Source: Cyanobacteria bacterium FACHB-471
Lineage (GTDB): Bacteria; Cyanobacteriota; Cyanobacteriia; Elainellales; Elainellaceae
Direction: 5' to 3'
Assembly: GCA_014695345.1 (NCBI GenBank)
Contig: JACJOC010000058.1
Span: forward strand, 124,001 to 188,000
Length of the DNA stretch: 64,000 nucleotides
The notes under the pieces are model-generated. The model did not search any database, was not told the origin of the DNA, and saw only the letters and a program-made list of their open reading frames with translations. Positions within the stretch are counted from its first letter, which is position 1, and each line of letters starts with the position of its first letter. Of the stretch, positions 44,371 through 54,260 are shown piece after piece. A program made the translations under genes and the position numbers.

Positions 44371-46044
44371 ATGATTCCCCCAATTCATCGCTCAACCCCA
44401 AATCGTAGCCGAAGATGGACACCCTTAGCCCAACAGATCTGGCTAGGACTTCTATCAATGGTGCTGTGGATGGGGCTATCGCTAAACTTCCATGCTCCAA
44501 TGACCGTTACCGGAGCCACTACTCCAATCCAGCTACCTCTATCCACTCGTGGCGCTGAAATTGTGGATACCAGAGGACAAGCCGTTCTACTGAGAGGGGT
44601 TAACTGGTTTGGCATCGAGACTGAGATGCAGGCTCCTCACGGGCTATGGCTGAGAGACTACAAAGAGATGCTGGCGCAGATCCGCAGCCTTGGTTATAAC
44701 ACCATTCGCTTACCCTACTCCGTCCAGTCACTTCGGGCAGACAGCATTGCTGGTGTAGATTTCAGCATCGGCAGCAACCGTGAGCTAGAAGGCAAAACAC
44801 CTCTAGAAGTGATGGATCTGGTAATTCAAGAAGCTGAGCGTCAGGGGTTATTAATCTTGCTGGATAGCCATCGTCTCAACAATCAAAGAATTCCAGAACT
44901 GTGGTACGGCGACGGCTTCACAGAAGCTGATTGGATTGACACCTGGACAATGCTCGCTAGACGCTACCGGAATCAGCACAACGTGATTGGGGCTGACCTG
45001 AAAAATGAACCGTATGGTCGCGCCAGTTGGGGAACAGGCGATCGCGACACTGATTGGCGCTTAGCCGCCGAACGAGCTGGAAATGCCATTCTGGAAGTCA
45101 ATCCCGATTGGCTAATTGTTGTTGAAGGGGTACAAAACAATGTCCCCGGACAACGACTTGCCGACCACTGGCAGGGCGGCAACCTGGAAGGCGTAAAAAA
45201 TTATCCTGTCCGTCTGTCTGCCCCACGCAAACTGGTTTACTCACCCCATGAATACGGTGCTGGGGTATTCAATCAGCCCTGGTTTTCAGAACCTAACTTT
45301 CCGGATAACCTCTACACTCGCTGGGAAACAGGCTTTCATTACATCGCCACCCAGGGTATTGCTCCTATCTTGGTGGGAGAATTTGGCGGACGGCAAATAG
45401 ACGCAGAATCTAAAGAGGGCATTTGGCAGCGGCAGTTCGTAGACTACCTCAATGACAATAGCCTCAGCTTTACCTACTGGAGTTGGAACCCCAACAGTAC
45501 TGACACAGGCGGCATTCTACAAGATGACTGGCAAACAGTTGAGACTCCAAAACAAGAACTATTGAATCAGCTTTTGGAGACTGCGACCTCAACTTCTGGT
45601 CTAGAGCCTTCTCCTGACTTGCCTGCTGGCGATCGCCCCTCCTCCCCTCCATCCTCTTTTAACTCATCTTCTAGGTCCGCTTCTCCCCGAAGCTCCTCTA
45701 ATCCTACGTCCAGCCCTGCTATTGCTAGTGCAGCAGGCAATCTAACTGCCAACTCCCTCATTCAATCGGATTGGGAAACTGGTTTTTGTGTAAGTTTCCG
45801 AGTCACAAATCGAGGCAACACCAGCGCCAACAACTGGCGATTATTGTTTGAGATGAAAGATGCCGCCATTACTCAAAGCTGGAATGGCTCTTTTAGTCCC
45901 ACTGGTTCAGCCTACGAGGTCATTCCCCCGGATTGGGCAACGACAATTCAGCCTGACCAGTCTGTAGACTTGGGGTTTTGTGCTAACAAATTGGGCGATG
46001 ACTATCTGCCGCGGCGGACCAGAATCATTGAGCGCACCAACTGA
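44371..46044 (+). CDS. Secreted endoglucanase, GH5 plus CBM2
   Basis: 557 residues. A twin-Arg-containing, long signal (about 14-49) precedes a GH5 barrel (about 55-390) with the acid/base Glu213 (KNEP) and nucleophile Glu337 (VGEFGG). A Ser/Pro-rich linker (about 400-448) leads to a C-terminal CBM2 cellulose-binding domain (about 449-550; FCVSFRVTNRGNTSANNW). It should cut beta-1,4-glucan outside the cytoplasm. Cellulases in synthase loci commonly trim or release the nascent chain; here a GH5 enzyme stands in for the usual GH8 BcsZ, and a secretion or processing role is inferred. Confidence 0.92.
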   Translation: MIPPIHRSTPNRSRRWTPLAQQIWLGLLSMVLWMGLSLNFHAPMTVTGATTPIQLPLSTRGAEIVDTRGQAVLLRGVNWFGIETEMQAPHGLWLRDYKEMLAQIRSLGYNTIRLPYSVQSLRADSIAGVDFSIGSNRELEGKTPLEVMDLVIQEAERQGLLILLDSHRLNNQRIPELWYGDGFTEADWIDTWTMLARRYRNQHNVIGADLKNEPYGRASWGTGDRDTDWRLAAERAGNAILEVNPDWLIVVEGVQNNVPGQRLADHWQGGNLEGVKNYPVRLSAPRKLVYSPHEYGAGVFNQPWFSEPNFPDNLYTRWETGFHYIATQGIAPILVGEFGGRQIDAESKEGIWQRQFVDYLNDNSLSFTYWSWNPNSTDTGGILQDDWQTVETPKQELLNQLLETATSTSGLEPSPDLPAGDRPSSPPSSFNSSSRSASPRSSSNPTSSPAIASAAGNLTANSLIQSDWETGFCVSFRVTNRGNTSANNWRLLFEMKDAAITQSWNGSFSPTGSAYEVIPPDWATTIQPDQSVDLGFCANKLGDDYLPRRTRIIERTN

Positions 46045-46104
46045 TAGAGAACAAGCCCTGCACCAAGCCGAAATCTTGTAGGAATGAACCCATAAATTTG
46101 GGTT
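46045..46104. other. Short spacer before palindromic element
   Basis: No gene; contains the GGGTTACACC start of the palindromic element. Confidence 0.3.
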
Positions 46105-46200
46105 ACACCAACTCCAAAAATTAGGGTTACAGATGGAAGGGCATCCCGCCGGGCGGGATGCCCTTCCATCTGTAACCTCTTTTCAAAGAGATGTTATTAG
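46105..46200. repeat. Palindromic element with conserved ends (copy 3)
   Basis: A perfect 26-bp stem (46125-46150 and 46152-46177) around one base, tip GCATCCCGCC G GGCGGGATGC. The left flank ACACCAACTCCAA and right flank AAAGAGATGTTATTAG align with the minus strand of the 23.1 kb copy over about 100 bp, with stem differences that keep pairing. It lies 80 bp after the cellulase stop and may also terminate transcription. Confidence 0.75.
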
Positions 46201-46605
46201 CTTTTGTTTTAAGAATGCAATATCTTCCGTAAGAAGGATGGGAGAATTTTTTTACACTTCCCCCAATTTTGTTCTGAACCCCTGTGGCACTTTATAACAA
46301 TAGTTATAGAGCAAACTTTGGCTCTATCCTTTACCTTAAGAACAATGCCAAAATTTCTGCTCAATTATATGTACGCTACTTTACATAGGCAATTAGGTTG
46401 TGAGGTTAACAGTGCGAAATTGCAGATGACAAATTGCTTTAATAGAAAACCTTCCGAAAGATAGATGCGTTCAAAAATGAGAGGTGAAGTGTAAAAGGTA
46501 ATGCTTTAATTATTTCTCAGCCGCTTTATATCGATTAATCAGAATCAGTTAATTAGACCTTCAAGTTCAGTTCACCCTAATAGTAGATTTAGTTGGAGCC
46601 TATTT
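46201..46605. other. Intergenic upstream of glgX
   Basis: About 400 bp of A/T-rich DNA with no gene seen. A small hairpin GAGCAAACTTTGGCTC lies at about 46307. It should hold the glgX promoter; a GGAG ribosome-binding site precedes the ATG. Confidence 0.4.
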
Positions 46606-48735
46606 ATGCACGTAGCGGTTTGGCCAGGTGATGTCTATCCTCTGGGCGCATATTGGGATGAAAAAGGCACAAACTTCGCCCTCTTTTCAGAAAATGCGAC
46701 GGGCGTTGAGCTATGCCTATTCGATAAAGATGGCGAAGAAACACGAGTCTCTCTTACCGAAGTTAGTAACTTCGTTTGGCACTGTTATTTACCTGGGATT
46801 GGCCCAGGTCAACGCTACGGATATCGAGTACATGGCCCTCACGCACCTAGTGAAGGACATCGCTTTAACCCCAACAAACTGTTGATCGACCCTTATGCAA
46901 AAGCAATTGATGGTGAAGTAGGAAGTGGCCCAGAACTGTTCGGCTATGACTGGAACAGCCCTGACGAAGACTTATCATTCTCAGAACTAGACAGTGCCTC
47001 TCTGATGCCTAAGTCAGTAGTGGTGAATGAAATCTTTGACTGGGAAGGAGACAGGCTACTAAGAACCCCCTGGCACGAAACTATCATCTATGAAATGCAT
47101 GTTAAGGGTTTCACAAAGTTACATGCTGATATTCCAGAAGAGTTGCGAGGCACCTACGCCGGACTAGCGCATCCGCTGGCGATCGAGCATCTTCAGCGGT
47201 TGGGGGTTACTGCAGTCGAGCTGATGCCGATTCATCACTTTCTCTCTCGTCCAGGTCACCTGGTTGATAAGGAACTGCGAAACTATTGGGGCTACGATTC
47301 GATTAACTATTTCGCCCCTTACTCCGGCTACAGTTCTAGCGGTGTGCTAGGAGAGCAGGTGATTGAGTTCAAGGAAATGGTTAAAGCGCTGCATCGAGCC
47401 GGAATTGAAGTGATTTTAGATGTGGTGTATAACCACACGGGAGAAGGCAACCATTTAGGTCCAACTCTATCTTTGCGAGGCGTTGACAACGTCAACTATT
47501 ACCGTTTGGTTGAGGGTGATGCTCGCTACTATATGGACTTTACTGGGTGCGGCAACTCACTTTATATGCGTCACCCGCAGGTGTTAAAGCTGATTATGGA
47601 TAGCTTGCGCTACTGGGTTGCAGAGATGCACGTGGACGGTTTCCGGTTTGACCTGGCTTCTGCTCTAGCACGTGAGTTGTATGAGGTAAACAGCCTTTCA
47701 GCCTTTTTTGATTTAATTCATCAAGACCCGGTTTTGGCGGGAGTAAAACTGATTGCAGAACCCTGGGATGTAGGGACAGGCGGCTATCAGGTTGGCAACT
47801 TTCCGGTGAACTGGTCAGAGTGGAATGGCAAGTATCGAGATACCGTGCGTGATTTTTGGCGAAGTGAAGAAAGTACGCTGGGTGAGTTTGCCTATCGTTT
47901 AACAGGTAGCCCTGATTTATATTTCCAGATGAATGGACGGCAGCCTAATGCCAGCATTAATTTTGTCACGGCTCACGATGGTTTTACGCTGAATGATTTA
48001 GTCAGCTATAACGATAAACACAATGAGGAAAACGGGGAAGAAAGCCGGGACGGTGAGAGCCACAATCGCTCTTGGAACTGCGGTGTAGAGGGCGAAACGG
48101 ATGACCCAGAAGTGCTGGATCTGCGAGAACGCCAGCGACGAAATTTTCTCGTTACATTGATGCTGTCACAGGGCATTCCCATGTTGCTAAGTGGGGATGA
48201 ACTGGGACGCACTCAACGAGGAAATAATAATGCTTACTGTCAGGATAATGAAATTTCCTGGCTGAACTGGGACCTACAGGAATCAAACGAAGACCTGCTG
48301 AACTTTTGCCGGGAGCTGGTTTATTTTCGGCGACAACACCCCGTTTTTCGTCGGCGCAAGTGGTTTCAAGGGCAAGCGATTCACGGAACGGGCGTGACAG
48401 ATATTAGCTGGCATAACCCTGATGGGGGTGAGATGACGCAAGAGCAATGGGATATTGGCTATGCTAAGTCAGTTGCTGTTTTTCTCAATGGACATCGAAT
48501 TCCTAGTCCTGGCCGTCAGGGTCAAAGGGTTAGCGACGACAGTTTCTTGTTATTCTTTAATGCCCATTATGAAACGCTTGAGTTTAGCTTGCCTGCCAAT
48601 TTTCAGAATGATCAGTGGACGGTAGACATTGACACAAAAGAGCCTCGCTTTGTGCAAGAGCAGCGGATCTTTACAGGTGAACAAACGGTGCCTGTTGTGG
48701 CGCGATCGATCGCGGTATTACGACGCTTGGAATAA
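46606..48735 (+). CDS. glgX: Glycogen debranching enzyme GlgX (isoamylase type)
   Basis: Hydrolyses alpha-1,6 branches of glycogen, working with glycogen phosphorylase in storage breakdown. The 709 residues consist of an N-terminal CBM48 domain (about 10-110), a GH13 barrel with [10 protein letters not shown], nucleophile Asp349 (GFRFDLAS), acid Glu385 (LIAEPWD) and Asp458 (TAHDGF), then a C-terminal beta domain. It follows the cellulase gene in the same direction but with 560 bp between, so they are separate units. Confidence 0.96.
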   Translation: MHVAVWPGDVYPLGAYWDEKGTNFALFSENATGVELCLFDKDGEETRVSLTEVSNFVWHCYLPGIGPGQRYGYRVHGPHAPSEGHRFNPNKLLIDPYAKAIDGEVGSGPELFGYDWNSPDEDLSFSELDSASLMPKSVVVNEIFDWEGDRLLRTPWHETIIYEMHVKGFTKLHADIPEELRGTYAGLAHPLAIEHLQRLGVTAVELMPIHHFLSRPGHLVDKELRNYWGYDSINYFAPYSGYSSSGVLGEQVIEFKEMVKALHRAGIEVILDVVYNHTGEGNHLGPTLSLRGVDNVNYYRLVEGDARYYMDFTGCGNSLYMRHPQVLKLIMDSLRYWVAEMHVDGFRFDLASALARELYEVNSLSAFFDLIHQDPVLAGVKLIAEPWDVGTGGYQVGNFPVNWSEWNGKYRDTVRDFWRSEESTLGEFAYRLTGSPDLYFQMNGRQPNASINFVTAHDGFTLNDLVSYNDKHNEENGEESRDGESHNRSWNCGVEGETDDPEVLDLRERQRRNFLVTLMLSQGIPMLLSGDELGRTQRGNNNAYCQDNEISWLNWDLQESNEDLLNFCRELVYFRRQHPVFRRRKWFQGQAIHGTGVTDISWHNPDGGEMTQEQWDIGYAKSVAVFLNGHRIPSPGRQGQRVSDDSFLLFFNAHYETLEFSLPANFQNDQWTVDIDTKEPRFVQEQRIFTGEQTVPVVARSIAVLRRLE

Positions 48736-48961
48736 GCGATCGCAAACTAGCTAGTTGCTGCAAGATTCAGGAACCTATTCTGCTTCCATAGCAGTCCTAA
48801 ATCAGTTGTAAGATGATCGGGTTGTGAGAAGCGTACTCCTGGAGGATGCATTTCTCACAACCTATTCTAGGGTGTCTATAGATTCAGGATTACTATGAAA
48901 GCAATCAAGATCTGTGACTAGCTATTACCAATCTGTCACTTACTTTATAAAGTAACTCTCT

Positions 48962-50071
48962 ATGCGTTTTGTTCAATGTTTTTGTCTCTCCACGGCAGCA
49001 CTATGGCTTTCTTTTGCTAACCCATTGCCATTAGAAAGCCCGTTTGCCATTTCTTTGGCTACAGCACAGACCGCTTCCACCCCTGCAAGCCGGACCCAAG
49101 CCGATCGCCTCTTTGAACAAGGCACTCAGCAATATGAAGCGGGACAGTTTCAAGCTGCTATAGCATCTCTAGAGCAAGCCGTTGCTGTTTATCAAAGCCT
49201 CGGCGCTCGCGCTGAGGAAGGAGCGACCCTCAACACCATCGGGTTGATTTACGGCAACTTAGGGGAGTACGCCCAAGCGCTGAACTATTACCAGCAGGCA
49301 CTAAGCGCTGCCGAAGAAGTAGGAGGAGTGATTGAACAAAGCATTACCCTCAACAATCTTGGATTAGTCTCCAGCAACTTAGGAGAGCATACGCAAGCGC
49401 TGAACTATTACCAGCAGGCACTAAGCATTACCAGGGAGGTGGGCGATCGCACCGGAGAAGGCATCACGCTCAACAATATCGGACTGGCGCACAGTAACTT
49501 GGAAGAATATGCACAAGCGCTGAACCATTATCAGCAGGCGTTAAGCATTACCAGGGAGGTGGGCGATCGCGCGGGTGAAAGCATCACCCTCAACAACATT
49601 GGACTGGCTCACGATCGATTAGGAGAGTATGCACAAGCATTAAGTGATTACCAGCAGGCGTTAAGCATTACCAGGCAAGTAGGCGATCGCGTTAACGAAG
49701 GAACGATCCTTAACAACATTGGACTAACTTACCGCAACGCAGGACAGTATCAGAGCGCGCTGGACCATTATCAGCAGGCGTTAAGCATCATCAGAGAAGT
49801 AGGCGATCGCACGATGGAAGGAATGAACCTCGCTAGCATTGCTCACCTATTTGTACTGCAAAATCAAGTGGAGCCAGCCATCGACCATTATCAGCAGTCC
49901 GTCACAGTTCGAGAAGCAATTCGAGCTGATTTACAAAATTTTCCCCCAGCACAGCAGCAAGCTTTTGTAGAACGGATTGCTAGAGACTACAGAGCCTTTG
50001 CCGACTTGCTCCACCAGGAAGGACGAGCGGCAGAAGCCCAGGAAGTTTTGCAACTACTAGAAGCACAATAG
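48962..50071 (+). CDS. Exported TPR protein, CHAT-less
   Basis: A 369-residue protein with a signal peptide (about 1-36) and then seven or so TPR units of 40 residues. Units 3-6 are nearly identical at DNA level with a 120-bp period (blocks ...TATTACCAGCAGGCACTAAGC at about 49285, 49405, 49525, 49645 and 49765). The C-terminal block IRADLQNFPPAQQQAFVERI...EAQEVLQLLEAQ matches the hinge found right before the CHAT domain in many cyanobacterial TPR-CHAT proteins, but a TAG ends it there. It could be a natural short form or a C-terminal truncation. Confidence 0.82.
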   Translation: MRFVQCFCLSTAALWLSFANPLPLESPFAISLATAQTASTPASRTQADRLFEQGTQQYEAGQFQAAIASLEQAVAVYQSLGARAEEGATLNTIGLIYGNLGEYAQALNYYQQALSAAEEVGGVIEQSITLNNLGLVSSNLGEHTQALNYYQQALSITREVGDRTGEGITLNNIGLAHSNLEEYAQALNHYQQALSITREVGDRAGESITLNNIGLAHDRLGEYAQALSDYQQALSITRQVGDRVNEGTILNNIGLTYRNAGQYQSALDHYQQALSIIREVGDRTMEGMNLASIAHLFVLQNQVEPAIDHYQQSVTVREAIRADLQNFPPAQQQAFVERIARDYRAFADLLHQEGRAAEAQEVLQLLEAQ

Positions 50072-50124
50072 CAGTAGAGCAAATGACAGGAACGTAAAAT
50101 GCTTTAGTATTGCTAACTTTGAAT

Positions 50125-50165
50125 ATAGACTTGAGTGGAAGTGCTGTGCTTCCACTCAAGTCTAT
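50125..50165. terminator. Strong hairpin between TPR gene and kinase
   Basis: A perfect 17-bp stem (50125-50141 and 50149-50165), 7-nt loop, between two converging genes; a plausible bidirectional terminator. Confidence 0.6.
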
Positions 50166-50201
50166 GCTTAGATTAAGCAACGCTAAACATGGGTATTAAG
50201 G

Positions 50202-52910
50202 TTAGCGATATGGAAGCAAATTATGCCTGGCTGACGCAACCTCATTAAAAATCCACTCTAGCTCCAGATATTTTTCTAGTAGAGCTAGCAGTTTTTCCAG
50301 GCTAACAGGTTTGGTCAACAGGGCATCAGAGCCTCGCTTCAGGACAGTATTTTTGGTAATGGTAAAGTTGCTGGCTGTCACAATGATCACAGGAATATTC
50401 TGGGTTTCCAGATCCTCTCTTAGACTTTGAACCACTGTTATTCCAGTATGGACAGGCATATATAGATCCAGCAGCAGCAAGTCAGGCTTGGTATGGGAAA
50501 TGATGGATAGTGCCTCAGCTCCATCTTTTGCTAAAAGTAACTCAAACCCAAGCGGTTTCAGCATATTTAGCAATACCAAGCGGTTTGTCTCATCATCGTC
50601 TGCGATCAAGAGCTTGCGACGGGTTCCTTTGTAGCCAATGATTTGATTGACATTATTTGGGAAATCACCTCTGGAGTTCTCTTGCGTTGGAGTGACCATA
50701 TTTTGATCTACTTGGGAAACGGTGTTTATTGTTGCAACAGTGCCTTCGGTCGATGGTGGAGTTACTGGCATTGCAACTGTACGCATCAATGGAAGCTTTA
50801 GATTAAATTCAAACACCGAGCCTTGGCCCAGCTCACTTTGGACACGAAGATCTCCGCCCATTAGTTCGACGAGTTCCTTGCTAATTGACAGTCCTAATCC
50901 CGTTCCCGCCGTTCGCTGCCGAAGGTCTCCAACCTGTTCAAATGGCTCGAAGATTCTTTCAAGGTGATCTGGACTGATTCCTACTCCTGTGTCAATGACT
51001 GCAAACTGAACAGTAGCAGTTTCAACATCGGTCGCGAGATTTTCTGGGTCGAGCCTGCTAACTCGCAGCTTTACAGAACCTTGATTTGTAAACTTGACGG
51101 CATTTCCCAATAGGTTGAGTAAAACTTGTTGCAGTCGTTTTTGATCGGCATAGACTTGAGTTGGTAAATTTCCGTGTTCTTCAAGATTAATCGGCAAATT
51201 CTTCTCAACTGCATTGCCGCGAATGATGTGAATGACATCTTGAAGAAAATTAGAAAAGTTAAACTCACTTGGCTCCAGTGTTAGAGTTTGAGATTCAATT
51301 TTGGAGAAACCGAGAATGTCATCAATTAATCCTAGAAGATGAAAACCACTATATGAAATAGCTTCTAAGCCTTGAATTTGACCTTCTCTCGCATCCGGAT
51401 TAAAGCTACGTGATTGCTCTAAATCCCGCTTGATGATTTGTGCGTATCCTAAAATACCGTTTAACGGAGTACGAAGCTCATGACTCATTTTTGTCAGAAA
51501 TAAGCTCTTGGCTTCATTTGCCACCTCAGCTTTATCTTTCGCTATTGCCAGTTGTTGATTTGACTCTGCAAGCTCAAGGGTACGGTCTTCTACCCGTTGT
51601 TCTAGCGTCTCAAATGCGAACTTGAGTTGGTTTGACATGCTGTCAAAGGATGTTGCCAATTCTCCAACTTCGTCTGAGCGTTCAATATCGACTGTTTGTT
51701 CCCAGTCTCCATTGGCAATATCTTTCGCGGCCCGGTTAAGACGCAAGATAGGTTGTGTGATTCCACGCGCTGTGATGTAGCTGACCAGGACAGCAACACC
51801 CAAAGCAAAAAAGCAGAGGAGAATCGTGAGTCTGGTGTTAGCGTTAATTTGTGCCATGAAATCAGCCTCAGGCACCGCTACAACGATTAACCAGTCTAGT
51901 CCGTATTGATCTTGCCAGGGTCTCACCATCACAAACTGGCGATCGCCTTCTACCTCGGCAATGAGTCGCTCACTTTCCTCAATCTGATTCAAATCACCGA
52001 AGTTTTCCAGCAGAGCCGTTCCGATCGATTGAATGCCCTGGTCAGGAGTCGTGTCCAGTTGCAACCGTTCCCCGGATTCATTTACCAGGGTATAAGGTTG
52101 CTCCAAGTTAGAACTAGCGACCAGAGAGCCATCACGCTCCAGAATGAAAATTGATCCTGACTGTGTAATGTCAATCTCGTTCAGAAACTCGCTGATATCA
52201 GACAGCAGCAGATCTACTCCCAAAACACCTACCAGCTCACTACCTGAAGTGAAAACAGGAACACTCGCAGCAATGGAGATAAATTCAGGATAGTCTTCCC
52301 AAAGATAAATTTCGCTCCAAACTGAGGTACGGGCAGCAACAGGGTCTTGATACCAGGGATAATCGCGTGGATCGTATTCACCAGGAGGCAGAATTTCTTC
52401 GATTTCAGTGGGGTTACCCTCGTCATCGGTTTCATAAGTGTAAAGTGCCCCTTCGGTTGAGTCACTAATGACTTCGATGTTATATCCATCTGTGTAAAGA
52501 CCCGCCCCGATAAAGTTCCCTTCGACTCCACCAAAGTTGATGTAGCGGACGTTAAACACGTCTAGTTGCCGCCAAAACAACCGTCCTGTACCGATCGGGT
52601 CATCAAGGTTAATTTGCCCAACAGCGATCGCATCCAGGTTTGTTCCATTGATTTTGTGGGGAATGCTGAGGTATCCGTCCAGGTGAGTAGAAACGCGATC
52701 GCTAACCTCATCCTGTAACTGACCCACCAAGTTATTAACCGATGCTCGTCCATTAAGGAACGACAGGTAACCTACTGCACTGACGGCTAGAAAAAGCTGT
52801 ACGACAAAAGGAACAGTCAAAATGACTTGTAGCGATGAGCGACTAGAACGCTTCAAATCAGCTTGATATGTCTTCTTTTTGGGGCTATGTCTCGCTATCT
52901 TCTGTAACAT
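50202..52910 (-). CDS. Hybrid histidine kinase: Cache, HAMP, HisKA, HATPase, receiver
   Basis: 902 residues. A membrane helix (about 30-52), a periplasmic dCache sensor (about 55-355), a second helix (about 360-382) and HAMP (to about 435) precede a coiled coil. HisKA has SHELRTPLNGILGYAQ (His about 486), then HATPase boxes DTGVGIS and GTGLGLSI (about 575-700). The C-terminal receiver carries DDDETN and LLDLYMPV (about 760-880). Extracellular small molecules sensed by the Cache domain should drive a phosphorelay; partner and output are not nearby. Confidence 0.94.
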   Translation of the reverse strand: MLQKIARHSPKKKTYQADLKRSSRSSLQVILTVPFVVQLFLAVSAVGYLSFLNGRASVNNLVGQLQDEVSDRVSTHLDGYLSIPHKINGTNLDAIAVGQINLDDPIGTGRLFWRQLDVFNVRYINFGGVEGNFIGAGLYTDGYNIEVISDSTEGALYTYETDDEGNPTEIEEILPPGEYDPRDYPWYQDPVAARTSVWSEIYLWEDYPEFISIAASVPVFTSGSELVGVLGVDLLLSDISEFLNEIDITQSGSIFILERDGSLVASSNLEQPYTLVNESGERLQLDTTPDQGIQSIGTALLENFGDLNQIEESERLIAEVEGDRQFVMVRPWQDQYGLDWLIVVAVPEADFMAQINANTRLTILLCFFALGVAVLVSYITARGITQPILRLNRAAKDIANGDWEQTVDIERSDEVGELATSFDSMSNQLKFAFETLEQRVEDRTLELAESNQQLAIAKDKAEVANEAKSLFLTKMSHELRTPLNGILGYAQIIKRDLEQSRSFNPDAREGQIQGLEAISYSGFHLLGLIDDILGFSKIESQTLTLEPSEFNFSNFLQDVIHIIRGNAVEKNLPINLEEHGNLPTQVYADQKRLQQVLLNLLGNAVKFTNQGSVKLRVSRLDPENLATDVETATVQFAVIDTGVGISPDHLERIFEPFEQVGDLRQRTAGTGLGLSISKELVELMGGDLRVQSELGQGSVFEFNLKLPLMRTVAMPVTPPSTEGTVATINTVSQVDQNMVTPTQENSRGDFPNNVNQIIGYKGTRRKLLIADDDETNRLVLLNMLKPLGFELLLAKDGAEALSIISHTKPDLLLLDLYMPVHTGITVVQSLREDLETQNIPVIIVTASNFTITKNTVLKRGSDALLTKPVSLEKLLALLEKYLELEWIFNEVASARHNLLPYR

Positions 52911-53671
52911 GAATCAACTCTGAAAAACTACAGGTGGATAACTATCGGAAGTCATCTCGCAAAACTAAACAGCACTCATTTCCAAGCGCAACGAGTACCT
53001 TTTTCCAAAGTCTTTAAACGAGATAAGTTGGCTCTTGCACCACAATTTCAGTTCTGCTCATCAAGGGGGAATGATGATTTATCTATGACGATAATCTACC
53101 GATATAAAAGGTAGAAATAGATTGGTGATGCACTATTTTCGTTTCCCTCAAATATCGACTTTGCTGATGCTCAAATCGAGGGAACTTTTGCCTCACTAAA
53201 ATTGAGATAGTAGCGACAACACAAAGTTGCAGCGATCAACAAGCGATCGCTTGAAGGACTATTTTGCAACCCACTGACGTAAACTACGGCAGCTTTATTC
53301 ACATCCACAATTTGACAGGTAATGCAACCCTCATTCAACGAGCTAGATGGCTCTCGGCAAATGCATACCGCAAAAGTGTTAAGTGAGATACAATCCTGTG
53401 ATTGCTGTAAAGACTTTACGACCTTTGTTTAAAAATTCAAAGGTTCATCACTTTCAGCATAACTTAGTTGAACAATTAGGTTAAGGTCAAGGTAGTTTTT
53501 GAATTCTTCACGGTTATCTGCATTTTTCCACAGCAGATTTACTAATTTTCAAGCTGACTATGCTTTACTGAGTGGCTTCTCAAAACACTGTAAATCTTCA
53601 GGTAGTTTGCTGATTCATCGAGATTTAGCCTTAATCATAAAAACTCATGAGTTTTTAACTCAACACGAACA
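52911..53671. other. Intergenic, 760 bp
   Basis: No supported gene. A stop-free minus-strand stretch (about 53171-53430) has no plausible start and no recognised similarity. A HIP1 site lies at 53244. It may be decayed coding DNA like the Uma2 remnant that follows. Confidence 0.35.
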
Positions 53672-53874
53672 CTACCGTCTTGCACTTAAGATCTGTGCTG
53701 CGGTCAGATGTAATTCGGGAAAATGAGGGGAAACAATTCGATCACTGCCCTGGTAGATCTGTTCTTCATACAGCCCGTCTACCCATTCCAGTACAGTCAC
53801 TATTGTTAACATCGACCAGTTTATAGCGGCGGTCAGTGTCATCGCTATAGTTCAGGTAATCTTCTATCGTCATA
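53672..53874 (-). pseudogene. Uma2-family nuclease remnant with internal deletion
   Basis: Minus-strand DNA starts with MTIEDYLNYSDDTDRRYKLVD, the usual Uma2 (DUF820) N-terminus. It changes frame near 53810 and then gives VTVLEWVDGLYEEQIYQGSD followed by IVSPHFPELHLTAAQILSARR and a stop, the usual C-terminus. About 120 central residues, including the PD-(D/E)xK nuclease core, are missing. An intact family member is at 60.9-61.5 kb. Clearly a dead gene. Confidence 0.78.
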
Positions 53875-54260
53875 CCCGATCGGACTACAACGATTGCGAT
53901 CACCTCCTTTCCTCAAGCTGTGAATCAGCAGAATCGATTCTCAGGTTAAGAAACTGAGCTTTGCACCTCTCCTTCGACGACATTCTATAGCGGCCCTAGA
54001 TCATGGGAGACATAGGGAAGCCTCTCGAAATTTATTTCTCCATTCTTCGATTAGAGAAAAAGCTTTATTTATCAACTGTTTCAGCTTTTGGAAGAGGAGG
54101 CGCGATCGCGGCAACTGCTCCTTCCTCAAGAAAAAGTAAAGATTTGTTAAATTTCGTAACGATTTCGTGATACTTTGTAACAAGCAGAGAAAGCTGCACA
54201 GCTCAAGAGCTTCTCTGTTCTTTCCACTAATTGCAAATCCAGTAAGGTAGGTCTTTAAAG
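53875..54260. promoter_or_regulatory. Upstream region of the OCP gene
   Basis: About 390 bp with no gene; expected to carry the high-light-responsive OCP promoter. A GTAAGGTAGG sequence just before the ATG may serve ribosome binding. No specific regulator site recognised. Confidence 0.4.

Noticed and set aside
44371-46044. Tat substrate claim for the cellulase
   Set aside because: A paired Arg precedes the hydrophobic stretch but the full twin-arginine consensus is absent.
48962-50071. 120-bp periodic repeats as a non-coding satellite
   Set aside because: They fall exactly on 40-residue TPR units in a clear coding frame with a signal peptide.
53499-53726. 75-codon plus-strand ORF
   Set aside because: It overlaps the end of the Uma2 remnant on the other strand and has no ribosome-binding site or recognised similarity.
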